A DNA stretch of 64,000 bases from JADJGC01 sp964576925 (lineage in GTDB: Bacteria; Zixibacteria; MSB-5A5; CAIYYT01): NCBI GenBank assembly GCA_964576925.1, contig CAZNWJ010000010.1:1-64000 (forward strand), written 5' to 3'. Both the position numbers and the translations under genes were made by a program. Shown in pieces: positions 44,447 through 53,385 of the stretch (positions are counted from its first letter, which is position 1; each line of letters begins with the position of its first letter). The notes below the pieces were generated by a model. It searched no databases. It was not told the DNA's origin and was given only the letters and a program-made list of their open reading frames with translations.

Positions 44447-46324
44447 ATGGTTCCGGTTGAAATGATCAGAAATCTCGCGATTATCGCCCACATCGATCAC
44501 GGCAAGACGACCCTTATTGATTCCGTCTTCCGCGCTACGCGCACTTTTCGCGACAACCAGCAGGTTGCCGAGCGCCTCATGGACAGCCACGACCTCGAGC
44601 GCGAACGCGGCATCACCATTCGCGCCAAGCACTGCACGGTGACCTGGAATGATTATTTGATCAATATCATTGATACTCCCGGCCACGCCGATTTCTCCGG
44701 CGAAGTAGAACGGGTTCTTTCCATGGTCGACTCCGTCTTGCTGCTGGTTGATGCCAACGAAGGCCCCATGCCGCAGACGCGTTACGTTCTCATGCGCGCG
44801 CTCCGACTCGGATTGCGCCCGATCGTAATCATCAACAAGGTCGACCGGCCCCACGCCCGTCCCGACCATGCGCTCAACAAGACGTTCGATCTGTTTCTCG
44901 AACTCGGCGCCACCGATGAGCAAGCGCACTTTCCCGTGCTCTACGGCTCCGGACTGGCCGGTTGGTTTGTCAGTGACCTTGAAAAAGAACCGCATGCGGG
45001 AATGGACGCACTTTTCCGCACTGTAATTGAGCATGTACCGCCGCCGCGCGTCGATCAGGACGGCCCGTTCTTGATGCAGGTAAGCACGCTGGCCTGGGAT
45101 GACTATATCGGTCAGATTGGCTGCGGCCGTGTTTTGCGCGGCACCTTGCGCAAAGGTGATGCCTTTTCGCGCTTCGTCATGCGCTGGAAAGACCCGGCGA
45201 ATCAGGAAGCGGGTTATGAACTGGTCAAGTCTTCGCGCGAGCGCGGTGAGCATTTCTGGGTGACGCGCGGGCTTCAGCGAATCGAAGTCGACACCGTCAG
45301 CGCGGGCGACATCGTCTGGCTGGCCGGCCCCGAGGAAATCGGCATCGGGGATACTTTCTCCGAACTCGAGGATACCGCGTCAGCCCTGCAACCGCTCGAA
45401 ATCGAGGAACCCACGGTTTCGATGTTCTTCCTCGTCAATACCGGACCATTCTCCGGCGAGGAGGGAACAGCGATTATGTTGCGGCAGCTCAAAGACCGCC
45501 TCCAAAAAGAACTCCGGACCAACGTCGCTTTGCGCATGGAGGATCTCGGTCGTGCCGATGGCGTCAAGGTCTCCGGGCGCGGCGAATTGCACCTTGCCAT
45601 CCTGATCGAGGAAATGCGCCGCGAAGGCCTCGAGTTTTGCGTCTCGCGCCCCGAAGTGATCACTCACCTCGATCAGTCGGGAAATCTCCTCGAACCGATA
45701 GAGCAGTTGATCGTCGATGTCCCCGAAGTGCATCAGGGCATCGTTATCGAAAAGTTGGCCCGCCGCAAGGGCGAGCTGCGTAGCGTCGAGAACGCCGGCA
45801 TCAATGTCGTGCGCGTGGAGTTTGAGATTCCCACCCGCGGCCTGATCGGTTACCGCACCGAATTTCTCACCGACACACGCGGCCTCGGCATCATGGCTTC
45901 GCGCATCATTGGCTACGGCGCCTGGCGCGGCGAAATTGTCTCGCGATATCGCGGTTCGGTTATCGCCATGGAAACCGGTGTGGCGACTTCGTATGCGATC
46001 GAAGGCCTGCAGGAACGAGCAGTGATCTTCGTGGAGCCAGGGGACCGAGTCTATGCCGGACAAGTCGTCGGCGAAAACTCGCGCCCCGATGACCTGCCGT
46101 GCAACCCGACGAAACGCAAGAATCTCACCAACCATCGTTCGTCAACCAAGGATATCGCGATCGGGCTAAACGTCGCCCGCAAAATGTCACTGGAAAAAGC
46201 GCTCGATTGGATCGGCCCCGACGAGTTGATGGAAGTTACGCCAAAATCGATTCGCATGCGCAAGGCAATCCTCGATTCCGAAACTCGCAAGAGGCTGCAG
46301 AAGTCCCAGGCCGGGGTCAACTAA
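44447..46324 (+). CDS. typA: Ribosome-associated GTPase TypA/BipA
   Basis: Predicted 625-residue translational GTPase, usual family length. G1 AHIDHGKTTL, the switch region ERERGITIRAKH, G3 DTPGHADFSG and G4 INKVDRP are all intact. Domains II, III and V and the BipA-specific C-terminal domain follow (GIMASRIIGYGAWRGE, then NLTNHRSSTKDIAIGL). The protein binds 70S ribosomes near the A site and helps ribosome assembly and stress adaptation. The ATG at 44447 has a weak GAGAGG site upstream; a second ATG five codons later is possible. Its stop codon overlaps that of the convergent arsR gene. Confidence 0.96.
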   Translation: MVPVEMIRNLAIIAHIDHGKTTLIDSVFRATRTFRDNQQVAERLMDSHDLERERGITIRAKHCTVTWNDYLINIIDTPGHADFSGEVERVLSMVDSVLLLVDANEGPMPQTRYVLMRALRLGLRPIVIINKVDRPHARPDHALNKTFDLFLELGATDEQAHFPVLYGSGLAGWFVSDLEKEPHAGMDALFRTVIEHVPPPRVDQDGPFLMQVSTLAWDDYIGQIGCGRVLRGTLRKGDAFSRFVMRWKDPANQEAGYELVKSSRERGEHFWVTRGLQRIEVDTVSAGDIVWLAGPEEIGIGDTFSELEDTASALQPLEIEEPTVSMFFLVNTGPFSGEEGTAIMLRQLKDRLQKELRTNVALRMEDLGRADGVKVSGRGELHLAILIEEMRREGLEFCVSRPEVITHLDQSGNLLEPIEQLIVDVPEVHQGIVIEKLARRKGELRSVENAGINVVRVEFEIPTRGLIGYRTEFLTDTRGLGIMASRIIGYGAWRGEIVSRYRGSVIAMETGVATSYAIEGLQERAVIFVEPGDRVYAGQVVGENSRPDDLPCNPTKRKNLTNHRSSTKDIAIGLNVARKMSLEKALDWIGPDELMEVTPKSIRMRKAILDSETRKRLQKSQAGVN

Positions 46325-46737
46325 GCCCGCTCTTCGCGTCGCTCCTTGAGAGATCGCTTCCTCTGGCCTTCTCGTTTCGGCCTTTGCCCCGGCGATGCTT
46401 CTGGTCCTTGCAAACTCTTCAACGTCGCTCGCACGTGTCCGCACACATTCTCGCAGAGCAGGAAAATCTGCGGGCTCGACGCAGCATACCGCACGTACAT
46501 GCCTTCCTTGGTCTTCCTGACCAATCCTGCCCGCGCCAGGATCGATAGGTGGCGCGAGATATTGGGTTGCGTCCACTCGAAGAGCTCTACTAATTCGTGT
46601 ACGGTTTTATCCCTATCCTGAAGCGCACGCAATATCTTGAGCCGGGTAGGATCCGAAAGCGCCCCGAAGCAGCTCGCAACTAACGCCAGGAAGTTGTCGG
46701 GTAGTTCAGAGAATCGAGGGGAAGGGACCGCTGGCAT
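46321..46737 (-). CDS. ArsR-family transcriptional repressor
   Basis: Predicted 138-residue winged-helix regulator. LSDPTRLKILRALQD, ELFEWTQPNISRHLSILARAG and a wing with GMYVRYAAS define the family. The classical arsenic-binding CxC of helix 3 is absent (ELFEWTQ), but LLCENVCGH in the C-terminal helix offers a Cys pair, so it may sense another metal, a thiol stress or no metal. The ATG at 46737 is preferred; the frame extends to a TTG at 46800 through the promoter region. The C-terminus is a basic tail (GQRPKREGQRKRSLKERREER). It is divergent from an RND efflux operon and is its likely repressor. Confidence 0.85.
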   Translation of the reverse strand: MPAVPSPRFSELPDNFLALVASCFGALSDPTRLKILRALQDRDKTVHELVELFEWTQPNISRHLSILARAGLVRKTKEGMYVRYAASSPQIFLLCENVCGHVRATLKSLQGPEASPGQRPKREGQRKRSLKERREERA

Positions 46738-46742
46738 ACAAG

Positions 46743-46772
46743 AATATAAGTATATATTTATATAGTTGTCAA
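46743..46772 (-). promoter_or_regulatory. arsR promoter with operator, predicted leaderless start
   Basis: On the minus strand: -35 TTGACA (46772-46767), 18-base spacer, -10 TATATT (46748-46743). The A of the arsR ATG (46737) lies six bases past the -10, where transcription should begin, so the mRNA would have no leader; no ribosome site exists either. A dyad ATATAA-N8-TTATAT (46744-46763) overlaps the spacer and -10, as expected for ArsR-type operators. Confidence 0.65.
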
Positions 46773-46834
46773 GAATCAAACCGGCTGTTTTTGTATCCAA
46801 TTAGGCAAGAACGAGTAATGATGGGAATCTTGTG

Positions 46835-48142
46835 ATGTACAGAATTGTCTCTATCTTATTGATCTTGTTGGCGTTCGCCCGTCTTGACGCGGACACGTTG
46901 ACCCTGGCAGAGGCGGCCGCGTGGGCCCGCGAGCGCTCCCCGGTGGCGCGAATCGCCGGACAGCAAGTAGACGAAGCCTCTGCGCGAGCGGCGCAAGCCC
47001 GCGCTGCCTTCCTGCCCATGCTCCGGCTCTCCTCCGGATACACCAAGAGCGACAACGCCGTTAACGCCTTCATGTTCGCGTTGAATCAAGGCGAGTTCCA
47101 ACTCGCCGGCGATCTCAACAATCCTGATCCGGCCGACAATTTCCAGGTCTCGGCGCAGGTCGGGCTTAGCTTGTTCAGCGGCGGTCGTGACCTGGCCAAT
47201 CTGCGCGCTGCTCGAGCCGCTCAGCGCGGCAGCGCCTTCTCGCGGAAGGCGACGACAAATGAAGTCGTCCTCGGCGTTACTCAAGCCTACCTGGCAGTCC
47301 TGACGGCCCGGGAATTTGTGCGCGCGTCCGAGGCGGCTGTCGGCGCGTATTCGTCGACGGAAAAGGTCATGACAAGCCGCGTCTCCAACGGCACGGCGCT
47401 CAAAACAGATCTGTTGAATATCCAGGTCGAAAAAGCGCAGGCCGAGGAGCGCCTCCTGCAGGCACGCAACGCCGTCGTTCTCGCGCGCGAGGCGCTGCGC
47501 CTGGCAATCGGCCTCGATAGTCTCCCGCCGGCAGAGTTTCAGACTCTCGATCAGGTGTCGCTTCCCAGTCCGAACGAGTCGGTTCCGGGCGTGCGGCCCG
47601 AAGTCCAGGCGCGCAGCGCCTTTGCCGATGCCGCGCGCCAGGACTATCGCTCCGCATGGGCCGGCTTGCTTCCTGCCGTCTCAGCTTTTGCCAGCCTCGA
47701 CCACTACAAAGGCTGGGAATTCGACGGTTCCAACAACTCCTGGATCGCCGGTCTGACTCTCTCGTGGTCGATCTTCGATGGTTTCCTGACGAGTTCCACG
47801 ATCAAGGAAAAACGCGCCCGCATGAAAGCTGCTGAAGAAGCCGCGCGCTTGGCGCAATTGCAGACGTCAGTGCAACTCACCTCGGCTTCGAACTCGCTGC
47901 GCGAAGCCTCGGAACGCGTCGCGGTGATGCAGCGCGCCGTTGACCTGGCGATGGAAGGCGCGGACTTGACCCGACAGCGATTCGACCAGGGGCTGGTGCT
48001 CACTTCGCACGTAATCGATGCTGAAAATAACCTGGTGCAAGCCGAAGTCGGATTGGCGCAGGCAAAGGCAGATCGCTTGTATGCGATCGCGTCGCTGCGC
48101 CGCGCTCTGAGCTTGCCGATCTTGGGAGATACCGTTCAATGA
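46835..48142 (+). CDS. TolC-family outer-membrane efflux channel
   Basis: Predicted 435-residue protein. A signal peptide of about 20 residues is followed by LTLAEAAAWARERSPVARIA, the typical first helix of outer-membrane efflux proteins. Two structural repeats each show long helices (residues ~40-215 and ~240-430) around beta-strand segments (QVSAQVGLSLFSGG and GLTLSWSIFDGF). Trimers form the outer channel of the tripartite pump. The ATG at 46835 is used; the GTG one codon earlier is possible. It overlaps the adaptor gene by 4 bases. First gene of the efflux operon facing arsR. Confidence 0.92.
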   Translation: MYRIVSILLILLAFARLDADTLTLAEAAAWARERSPVARIAGQQVDEASARAAQARAAFLPMLRLSSGYTKSDNAVNAFMFALNQGEFQLAGDLNNPDPADNFQVSAQVGLSLFSGGRDLANLRAARAAQRGSAFSRKATTNEVVLGVTQAYLAVLTAREFVRASEAAVGAYSSTEKVMTSRVSNGTALKTDLLNIQVEKAQAEERLLQARNAVVLAREALRLAIGLDSLPPAEFQTLDQVSLPSPNESVPGVRPEVQARSAFADAARQDYRSAWAGLLPAVSAFASLDHYKGWEFDGSNNSWIAGLTLSWSIFDGFLTSSTIKEKRARMKAAEEAARLAQLQTSVQLTSASNSLREASERVAVMQRAVDLAMEGADLTRQRFDQGLVLTSHVIDAENNLVQAEVGLAQAKADRLYAIASLRRALSLPILGDTVQ

Positions 48143-49170
48143 AAAGATTAATCCTCCTTACTCTGGCTTTGTCAGCCATGGCGCTTGTCGGCTGCGGCAA
48201 GGACGAGCACGCAGGCCGGTCCACAACAGATATGGCGCCCAAAGCCGTTCAAGTCGCCCGGGTCGAGCGCTTTGCCACCGGCGCCCGCGATGAGATCATG
48301 GGTTCTGTGATTGCCCGCAATACCGCTGATATCAGCACCAAGATCCAGGCGCGGGTTGATCGTATCATCGTAGATATCGGTAGCCGTGTCAGTGCCGGCG
48401 ACCTTCTCGCCGAACTCGACACCCGTGAGTTTCAAGCCAAGGTCCAGCAGGCTCGTGCCATGCACGAGCAAGCCCAGCAGGACTTGAAGCGCTTCGAAAA
48501 ACTTCTTGCTGAAAGTGCCGCTACTCAACAGGAGTATGATGGCATCAAGGCGCGTGCCACGGTCGCCGAAGCAAGTCTTAAGGAAGCCGAGACCTTCCTG
48601 AGCTACACGCGCATCTCCGCTCCGTTCTCCGGTGTAGTCACGCGCAAGCTGATTGACGTCGGCGATTTGGCCTTCCCCGGCCAACCCACGTTCACGCTCG
48701 AGGAATCCGGCGCCCCCCGCTTCGTCGTGACCATCGCTGAATCGTATCGAAACAAAATCGCCGTCGGTCAGTCCGTCGATGTCTACATCGGAGTTATTGA
48801 TACCACTGTGACCGGCCGAGTGGATGAGCTTTCTCCCTCCGCCGATCCGATGAGCCGGACTTTTTCCGCCAAGATCAGCCTTCCCGCGCTCGGAAAACTT
48901 CGCCCCGGCCAGTTTGGTCGCCTACTGTTGCCGGCTGACTCAGACGACGTCACCCTCTTTGTGCCGCGCTCCGCCTGGGTGCGTCGCGGCCAGCTCGACT
49001 TGGTCTACGTCGTCAATGAAGAAAAGCGAGCCATGCTGCGCCTGGTCCGGATCGGTCGCCAGTTTCCCGATAAGCTCGAAATCCTCTCCGGGTTGCGCGA
49101 AGACGAGTCTGTCGTTGTCAGCGATCAGCGTGATCTGCTCGACGGCGATCTGGTGCAGGAGGCTTCATGA
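48139..49170 (+). CDS. RND efflux periplasmic adaptor lipoprotein
   Basis: Predicted 343-residue membrane-fusion protein. The signal ends in a lipobox (ALVGC, Cys19), so it is lipid-anchored in the periplasm. DISTKIQARVDRIIVDIGS is the first lipoyl half-motif, then an alpha-helical hairpin (QAKVQQARAMHEQAQQDLK...), then the second lipoyl half with TRISAPFSGVVTRKLIDVGD. Beta-barrel and membrane-proximal domains complete the chain. It links the inner-membrane pump to the TolC-like channel. ATGA overlaps with the genes on both sides show strict translational coupling. Confidence 0.93.
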   Translation: MKRLILLTLALSAMALVGCGKDEHAGRSTTDMAPKAVQVARVERFATGARDEIMGSVIARNTADISTKIQARVDRIIVDIGSRVSAGDLLAELDTREFQAKVQQARAMHEQAQQDLKRFEKLLAESAATQQEYDGIKARATVAEASLKEAETFLSYTRISAPFSGVVTRKLIDVGDLAFPGQPTFTLEESGAPRFVVTIAESYRNKIAVGQSVDVYIGVIDTTVTGRVDELSPSADPMSRTFSAKISLPALGKLRPGQFGRLLLPADSDDVTLFVPRSAWVRRGQLDLVYVVNEEKRAMLRLVRIGRQFPDKLEILSGLREDESVVVSDQRDLLDGDLVQEAS

Positions 49171-52100
49171 GCCGCCACGATTCTGCTGAGAAAAGTGCGG
49201 AGGGCTTAGCCGGCAAACTGGCGAGGATGTTTGTCGACTCGAAGCTGACCCCGCTGTTTATTCTCGCCTCTGTCTTGCTCGGATTGCTCGCCGTCTCGCT
49301 GCTTCCGCGAGAGGAAGAGCCGCAAATCAAGGTCCCAATGATCGACGTCATGGTGCGCGTCCCCGGCTTCAGCGCCGAGGAAGTTGAAAAACGCGTCGCC
49401 GCGCCGATGGAAAAGCTGATCTGGGAAATCCCCGGCGTTGAATATGTCTACTCGATCTCGCGCCCGGAAGAAGCCTTGGTCATCGTCCGCTACCTCGTCG
49501 GTGAGGACGTCGAGAAGAGCCTCGTCAAACTCAACCAGAAATTGCAGTCAAACTTCGATCGCATCCCGCCCGGCGTCTCATTCCCGCTGCTCAAGCCGCG
49601 TTCGATCGACGATGTGCCGATTCTTGCTCTCACCTTTCATAGCTCAACCGAAGATCATTACTTCCTGCGCCGCGTCGTTGCTGAAATCGAAGAACAGATC
49701 AAACAGGTTCCCGATGTGTCCGAGACGCACATGATCGGCGGTCTCCGCCGGCAATATCGCATTCAACTCGATGCCGGTGCGCTGGCCGCCCGCAATCTCG
49801 ACCCGCTCAGCGTCATTCCTGTTCTCCAGGCGGCTAACCGTCAGAACCGTGCCGGTGGCATCATCCGCAATAACGAAGAGATCATCATCGAAACCGGCGG
49901 TTTCCTGCGCGATGTCGATGACGTCAACCGCGTTGTTCTCGGCGTCCACAATGGTGCTCCTATCTATCTGCGCGATGTCGCAACGGTCCTCGATGGCCCG
50001 GAAGAACTCAAGCAAATCGTCGTTTACGGCTCCGGGGCCGCCTCGGGCAAGCGCCACGAAGACGAAGCTGCCGTTACGCTTTCGATCGCCAAGCGCGCGG
50101 GTACCAATGCCATCGCCGTCGCCGAACGCGTGCTCGAAAAGGTCGAAAACCTTCGTCCCAAATTGATCCCCTCCGACGTCAAGATGACCATTACCCGCCA
50201 TTATGGCGAGACTGCACAGGAGAAATCCGACGAGTTGCTCCTGCACATGCTGATTGCCATCGTCTCTGTATCAATTCTGATCCTGATCAGTCTGGGCTGG
50301 CGCGAATCGATCATCGTAGCCCTGGCTATCCCGTCGACGCTGGCGCTGACCTTGCTGGTGTTTTATCTCACCGGCTTCACGCTCAATCGCATCACGCTTT
50401 TCGCGCTGATTTTCTCCATCGGTATTCTCGTCGATGACGCCATCGTCGTCGTCGAGAACATCACACGCCACCTGCACCTGCCGAAGAACCAGCGGCGCTC
50501 GTGGAAAGCGATCGCCATCGAAGCCGTCTCTGAAGTCGGTAATCCGACAATCCTGGCGACCTGGGCTGTCATCGCCGCCGTCTTGCCAATGGCGATGGTC
50601 GGCGGTTTGATGGGGCCCTACATGCGGCCGATCCCCGTCGGTGCTACCGCGGCCATGCTCTTTTCGCTCTTCGTGGCCTTCATGGTAACTCCGTGGGCTG
50701 CCGTCCGGGTGCTCTCCTGGAAACGTGCCAAAGACGGAACAGAGGATCACCACGGCGATCACAAGGACGACCGCACAACCCGCCTGTATCGCAAATGGAT
50801 GGGGAAACTCGTCGAGTCGCCAAAACGCCGACATGTGTTCCTCGCCGTCGTCGCTGGAGCTCTGGTCGTCGCCATGGGACTGGTCGGCATCGGCTGGGTC
50901 AAAGTCAAAATGCTCCCCTTCGACAACAAGAACGAGTTTCAGGTTATCATCAATATGCCTGAGGGCTCATCGCTGGAGCAGACCGTCGAAGCCTCCCGCG
51001 AAATCGCCCAGGCGATCAGCAGCGAGCCCGAGGTCACCGACTACCAGATCTATGCTGGGACTTCAGCTCCATTCAACTTCAATGGCCTCGTGCGGCACTA
51101 TTTCCTCCGCAGCGGCGAATACACGGCTGATATTCAAGTCAATCTCCTACCCAAAGGCGAACGCTCGGCCCAGAGTCATGATATCGCCAAACGCGTTCGT
51201 CCCCGCGTGCAGGAAGTCGCCAGGCGATTCGCCGCGCAGGTTGCCGTTGCCGAGGTACCGCCCGGCCCGCCCGTGCTGCAAACGCTCGTCGCCGAAATCT
51301 ATGGTCCAACCGATTCAAGCCGCACCCAGTTGGCGCGCGCGATTCGCGAGGTCTTCGAATCGACTCCCGGCGTAGTGGACGTTGATACCTACATCGAGGA
51401 TGACCAGCGCAAGCTGACCTTTGTCATCGATCACGAAAAAGCTGCCTTGCACGGCATTTCCGCGGATCAAATCGCGCAGACGCTGCGCGTCGCCGTGTCC
51501 GGAATGCAAATCGATATCGCTCATCGTCGCCAGGAGCGCGAAGATATCGCTCTTGTGCTCGAACTGCCGCGCGCCCAGAAAACCAGCGCCGCTGATCTGC
51601 TCGGTCTGCGCATCCGCGCACCGCAAGGCGGCCAACTGATTCCGCTGTCGGAACTTGTTACCGTCGAGCATCAGATCGTCGACAAGACGATTTACCGCAA
51701 GAACCTGATGCCGGTCACCTACGTTATCGGCGACGTCGCTGGTGAAATCGAATCGCCGGTGTACGCCATCAGCGAAATGAATGAGAAAATCGAAAAACTC
51801 AACGCTCGCGATTTTGGCGGTACTCAGTCCCGCCTGCAGATTCACAACGCCGCAATGCCGTTCACCGACCTCGAACCATCGATGAAGTGGGACGGCGAAT
51901 GGCACATCACTCTTGAGGTCTTTCGCGATCTCGGTATCGCCTTTGCCGCTGTTCTCATCTTGATCTATATTCTGATGGTCGGGTGGTTCAAATCGATGAT
52001 CACCCCGATCATTCTGATGGTCGTCATCCCGCTCTCGCTGATCGGCATCATGCCGGCTCACGGACTAATGGGTGCCTTCTTCACGGCGACATCCATGATC

Positions 52101-52445
52101 GGCTTCATGGCCGGCGCCGGTATCGTCATCCGCAATTCGATTATCCTGATCGATTTTGCTGAATTGCGGCTGAGCGAAGGGCGCTCGCTCGCTGAAGCCG
52201 TGATTGACGCCGGCGCGGTGCGCTTTCGCCCGATTCTCCTTACCGCCGGCGCGGTCATCGTCGGAGCAGGAGTTATCCTTTTTGACCCGATCTTCCAGGG
52301 TCTGGCCATCGCGCTCATCGCCGGCGAAGTTGCCTCGCTGATCATCAGCCCTGTCGCAGTGCCGCTGCTCTATTACATGGCCAACCGCAAGAAGCTGGAA
52401 CTCCAGCCCCAGCCGCCGTCCGAAACGCCACATCCTGTCAGTTAA
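49167..52445 (+). CDS. RND-family inner-membrane efflux pump
   Basis: Predicted 1,092-residue AcrB/MdtB-type transporter with 12 membrane helices and two large periplasmic loops. LPREEEPQIKVPMIDVMVRVPG is the conserved start of the first porter domain. GILVDDAIVVVENITRH carries the paired Asp of helix 4 for proton relay. The pair MIGFMAGAGIVIRNSIILIDFAE sits in the matching second half. An insert of charged residues (GTEDHHGDHKDDR) lies in the cytoplasmic loop between the two halves. It expels drugs, metals or other compounds using the proton gradient; the substrate cannot be told from sequence. Last gene of the arsR-linked operon. Confidence 0.94.
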   Translation: MSRHDSAEKSAEGLAGKLARMFVDSKLTPLFILASVLLGLLAVSLLPREEEPQIKVPMIDVMVRVPGFSAEEVEKRVAAPMEKLIWEIPGVEYVYSISRPEEALVIVRYLVGEDVEKSLVKLNQKLQSNFDRIPPGVSFPLLKPRSIDDVPILALTFHSSTEDHYFLRRVVAEIEEQIKQVPDVSETHMIGGLRRQYRIQLDAGALAARNLDPLSVIPVLQAANRQNRAGGIIRNNEEIIIETGGFLRDVDDVNRVVLGVHNGAPIYLRDVATVLDGPEELKQIVVYGSGAASGKRHEDEAAVTLSIAKRAGTNAIAVAERVLEKVENLRPKLIPSDVKMTITRHYGETAQEKSDELLLHMLIAIVSVSILILISLGWRESIIVALAIPSTLALTLLVFYLTGFTLNRITLFALIFSIGILVDDAIVVVENITRHLHLPKNQRRSWKAIAIEAVSEVGNPTILATWAVIAAVLPMAMVGGLMGPYMRPIPVGATAAMLFSLFVAFMVTPWAAVRVLSWKRAKDGTEDHHGDHKDDRTTRLYRKWMGKLVESPKRRHVFLAVVAGALVVAMGLVGIGWVKVKMLPFDNKNEFQVIINMPEGSSLEQTVEASREIAQAISSEPEVTDYQIYAGTSAPFNFNGLVRHYFLRSGEYTADIQVNLLPKGERSAQSHDIAKRVRPRVQEVARRFAAQVAVAEVPPGPPVLQTLVAEIYGPTDSSRTQLARAIREVFESTPGVVDVDTYIEDDQRKLTFVIDHEKAALHGISADQIAQTLRVAVSGMQIDIAHRRQEREDIALVLELPRAQKTSAADLLGLRIRAPQGGQLIPLSELVTVEHQIVDKTIYRKNLMPVTYVIGDVAGEIESPVYAISEMNEKIEKLNARDFGGTQSRLQIHNAAMPFTDLEPSMKWDGEWHITLEVFRDLGIAFAAVLILIYILMVGWFKSMITPIILMVVIPLSLIGIMPAHGLMGAFFTATSMIGFMAGAGIVIRNSIILIDFAELRLSEGRSLAEAVIDAGAVRFRPILLTAGAVIVGAGVILFDPIFQGLAIALIAGEVASLIISPVAVPLLYYMANRKKLELQPQPPSETPHPVS

Positions 52446-52483
52446 GGGCGCAGCCCATTTTCTCCCAAAACCGCGAGTCGCAA

Positions 52484-52508
52484 CCGCCCGATCCGTTTGA
52501 TCGGGCGG
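52484..52508 (+). terminator. Terminator after the RND operon
   Basis: A perfect 10-base stem CCGCCCGATC (52484-52493) / GATCGGGCGG (52499-52508) with a 5-base loop, followed by TTTGCG. The T run is short, but the position, 39 bases after the pump gene, fits. Confidence 0.7.
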
Positions 52509-52516
52509 TTTGCGCG

Positions 52517-52747
52517 TTGATTGCGGCCGTTGGCGAAGATCGCTGTACTCATTGCTTGGTGCGCGATTTGCTCGAACCACAGGATTCACACGGACCCCAA
52601 CCGCCCCTGGCGAGTATATTATGTAGCAAATGCTCGCTTTTCCAGATAACACATCCTCGCGCTCGACTCCGGGTGCGTGGCTCTCGCGTGCGGTGCGGTT
52701 CATGCAACAAATCCTTTCGTTGCCTCGTCCTTCCGAGTGAACTTTGA
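52517..52747 (+). CDS. Small zinc-ribbon (MJ0042-like) protein, tentative
   Basis: A 76-codon frame whose second half looks like an MJ0042-type zinc ribbon: CSKC, then a short strand region and RGSRVRCGSCNKSF. A further CxxC (CTHC) occurs near the start. MJ0042 ribbons often lie at the start of small regulatory or membrane proteins. There is no clear ribosome binding site, and the TTG start is uncertain; an in-frame GTG at about 52559 is possible. It sits between the RND terminator and the ECF sigma gene. The paired cysteines are seen directly; that it is a real gene is moderately likely only. Confidence 0.4.
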   Translation: MIAAVGEDRCTHCLVRDLLEPQDSHGPQPPLASILCSKCSLFQITHPRARLRVRGSRVRCGSCNKSFRCLVLPSEL

Positions 52748-52790
52748 TCAATGAGAACGAGGAAACACCTTTGGACGCGATAACCGGGCA

Positions 52791-53342
52791 GTGACACGAA
52801 CGATTCACGAAATCTGGAGCGGCGTTCTGGCGGGTGATACCCGCGCATGGACAGAACTGGTTGACCTTCATTCCGGCCTGGTCTTTACCGTCGCTCGTCG
52901 CACGGGACTCGATGAGGCTGACGCCGAAGACTGTGCCCAGTTCACCTGGATCAGCCTCTACCGTCGCCGCCGCTCGATCCGCGATCCCGTCGCGCTTCCT
53001 GCGTGGCTGATCCGTACCACGCACCGCAGGGCACTGACCCTGCATCAGCGCCGCGGTCGTCGCAATGAGCTCGAATCCGAGCAATTCCTCAGCCAACCGA
53101 GATTGCCCGACGAACTCGTGAGCGAGATCGAACAACAGGCGCTCCTAGAAATTGCCCTCAGTCAACTTGACCCGCGATGTCGCAGGCTCCTGAACGCGCT
53201 TTATCTTGAGCCGAAAGCGCAGTCATATCAGGAAATTGCCCGCGACCTTCGGATCAAACCCAACTCTCTCGGGCCCTTGCGCTCCCGCTGCCTTCAGCGC
53301 CTGAAAAAAATCCTCGAAAATCTTGGCTGGCAGGTGGACTAA
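52791..53342 (+). CDS. ECF-type RNA polymerase sigma factor
   Basis: Predicted 183-residue sigma-70-family factor. Region 2 (AWTELVDLHSGLVFTVARR ... DAEDCAQFTWISLY) is followed after a linker by region 4 (LEIALSQLDPRCRRLLNALYLE ... SYQEIARDLRIKPNSLGPLR), with no region 3, the ECF plan. GTG start at 52791. It redirects RNA polymerase to a small gene set, usually after release from an anti-sigma factor. No typical anti-sigma (zinc anti-sigma or membrane type) is next to it; instead the operon continues with a small protein, a CHAT protease and a subtilase. A similar sigma/CHAT pairing is known from craspase loci. Confidence 0.9.
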   Translation: MTRTIHEIWSGVLAGDTRAWTELVDLHSGLVFTVARRTGLDEADAEDCAQFTWISLYRRRRSIRDPVALPAWLIRTTHRRALTLHQRRGRRNELESEQFLSQPRLPDELVSEIEQQALLEIALSQLDPRCRRLLNALYLEPKAQSYQEIARDLRIKPNSLGPLRSRCLQRLKKILENLGWQVD

Positions 53343-53385
53343 ACTTCCGGATGCCATGTCCTTTATCCCAGACAGTAGGATGACG

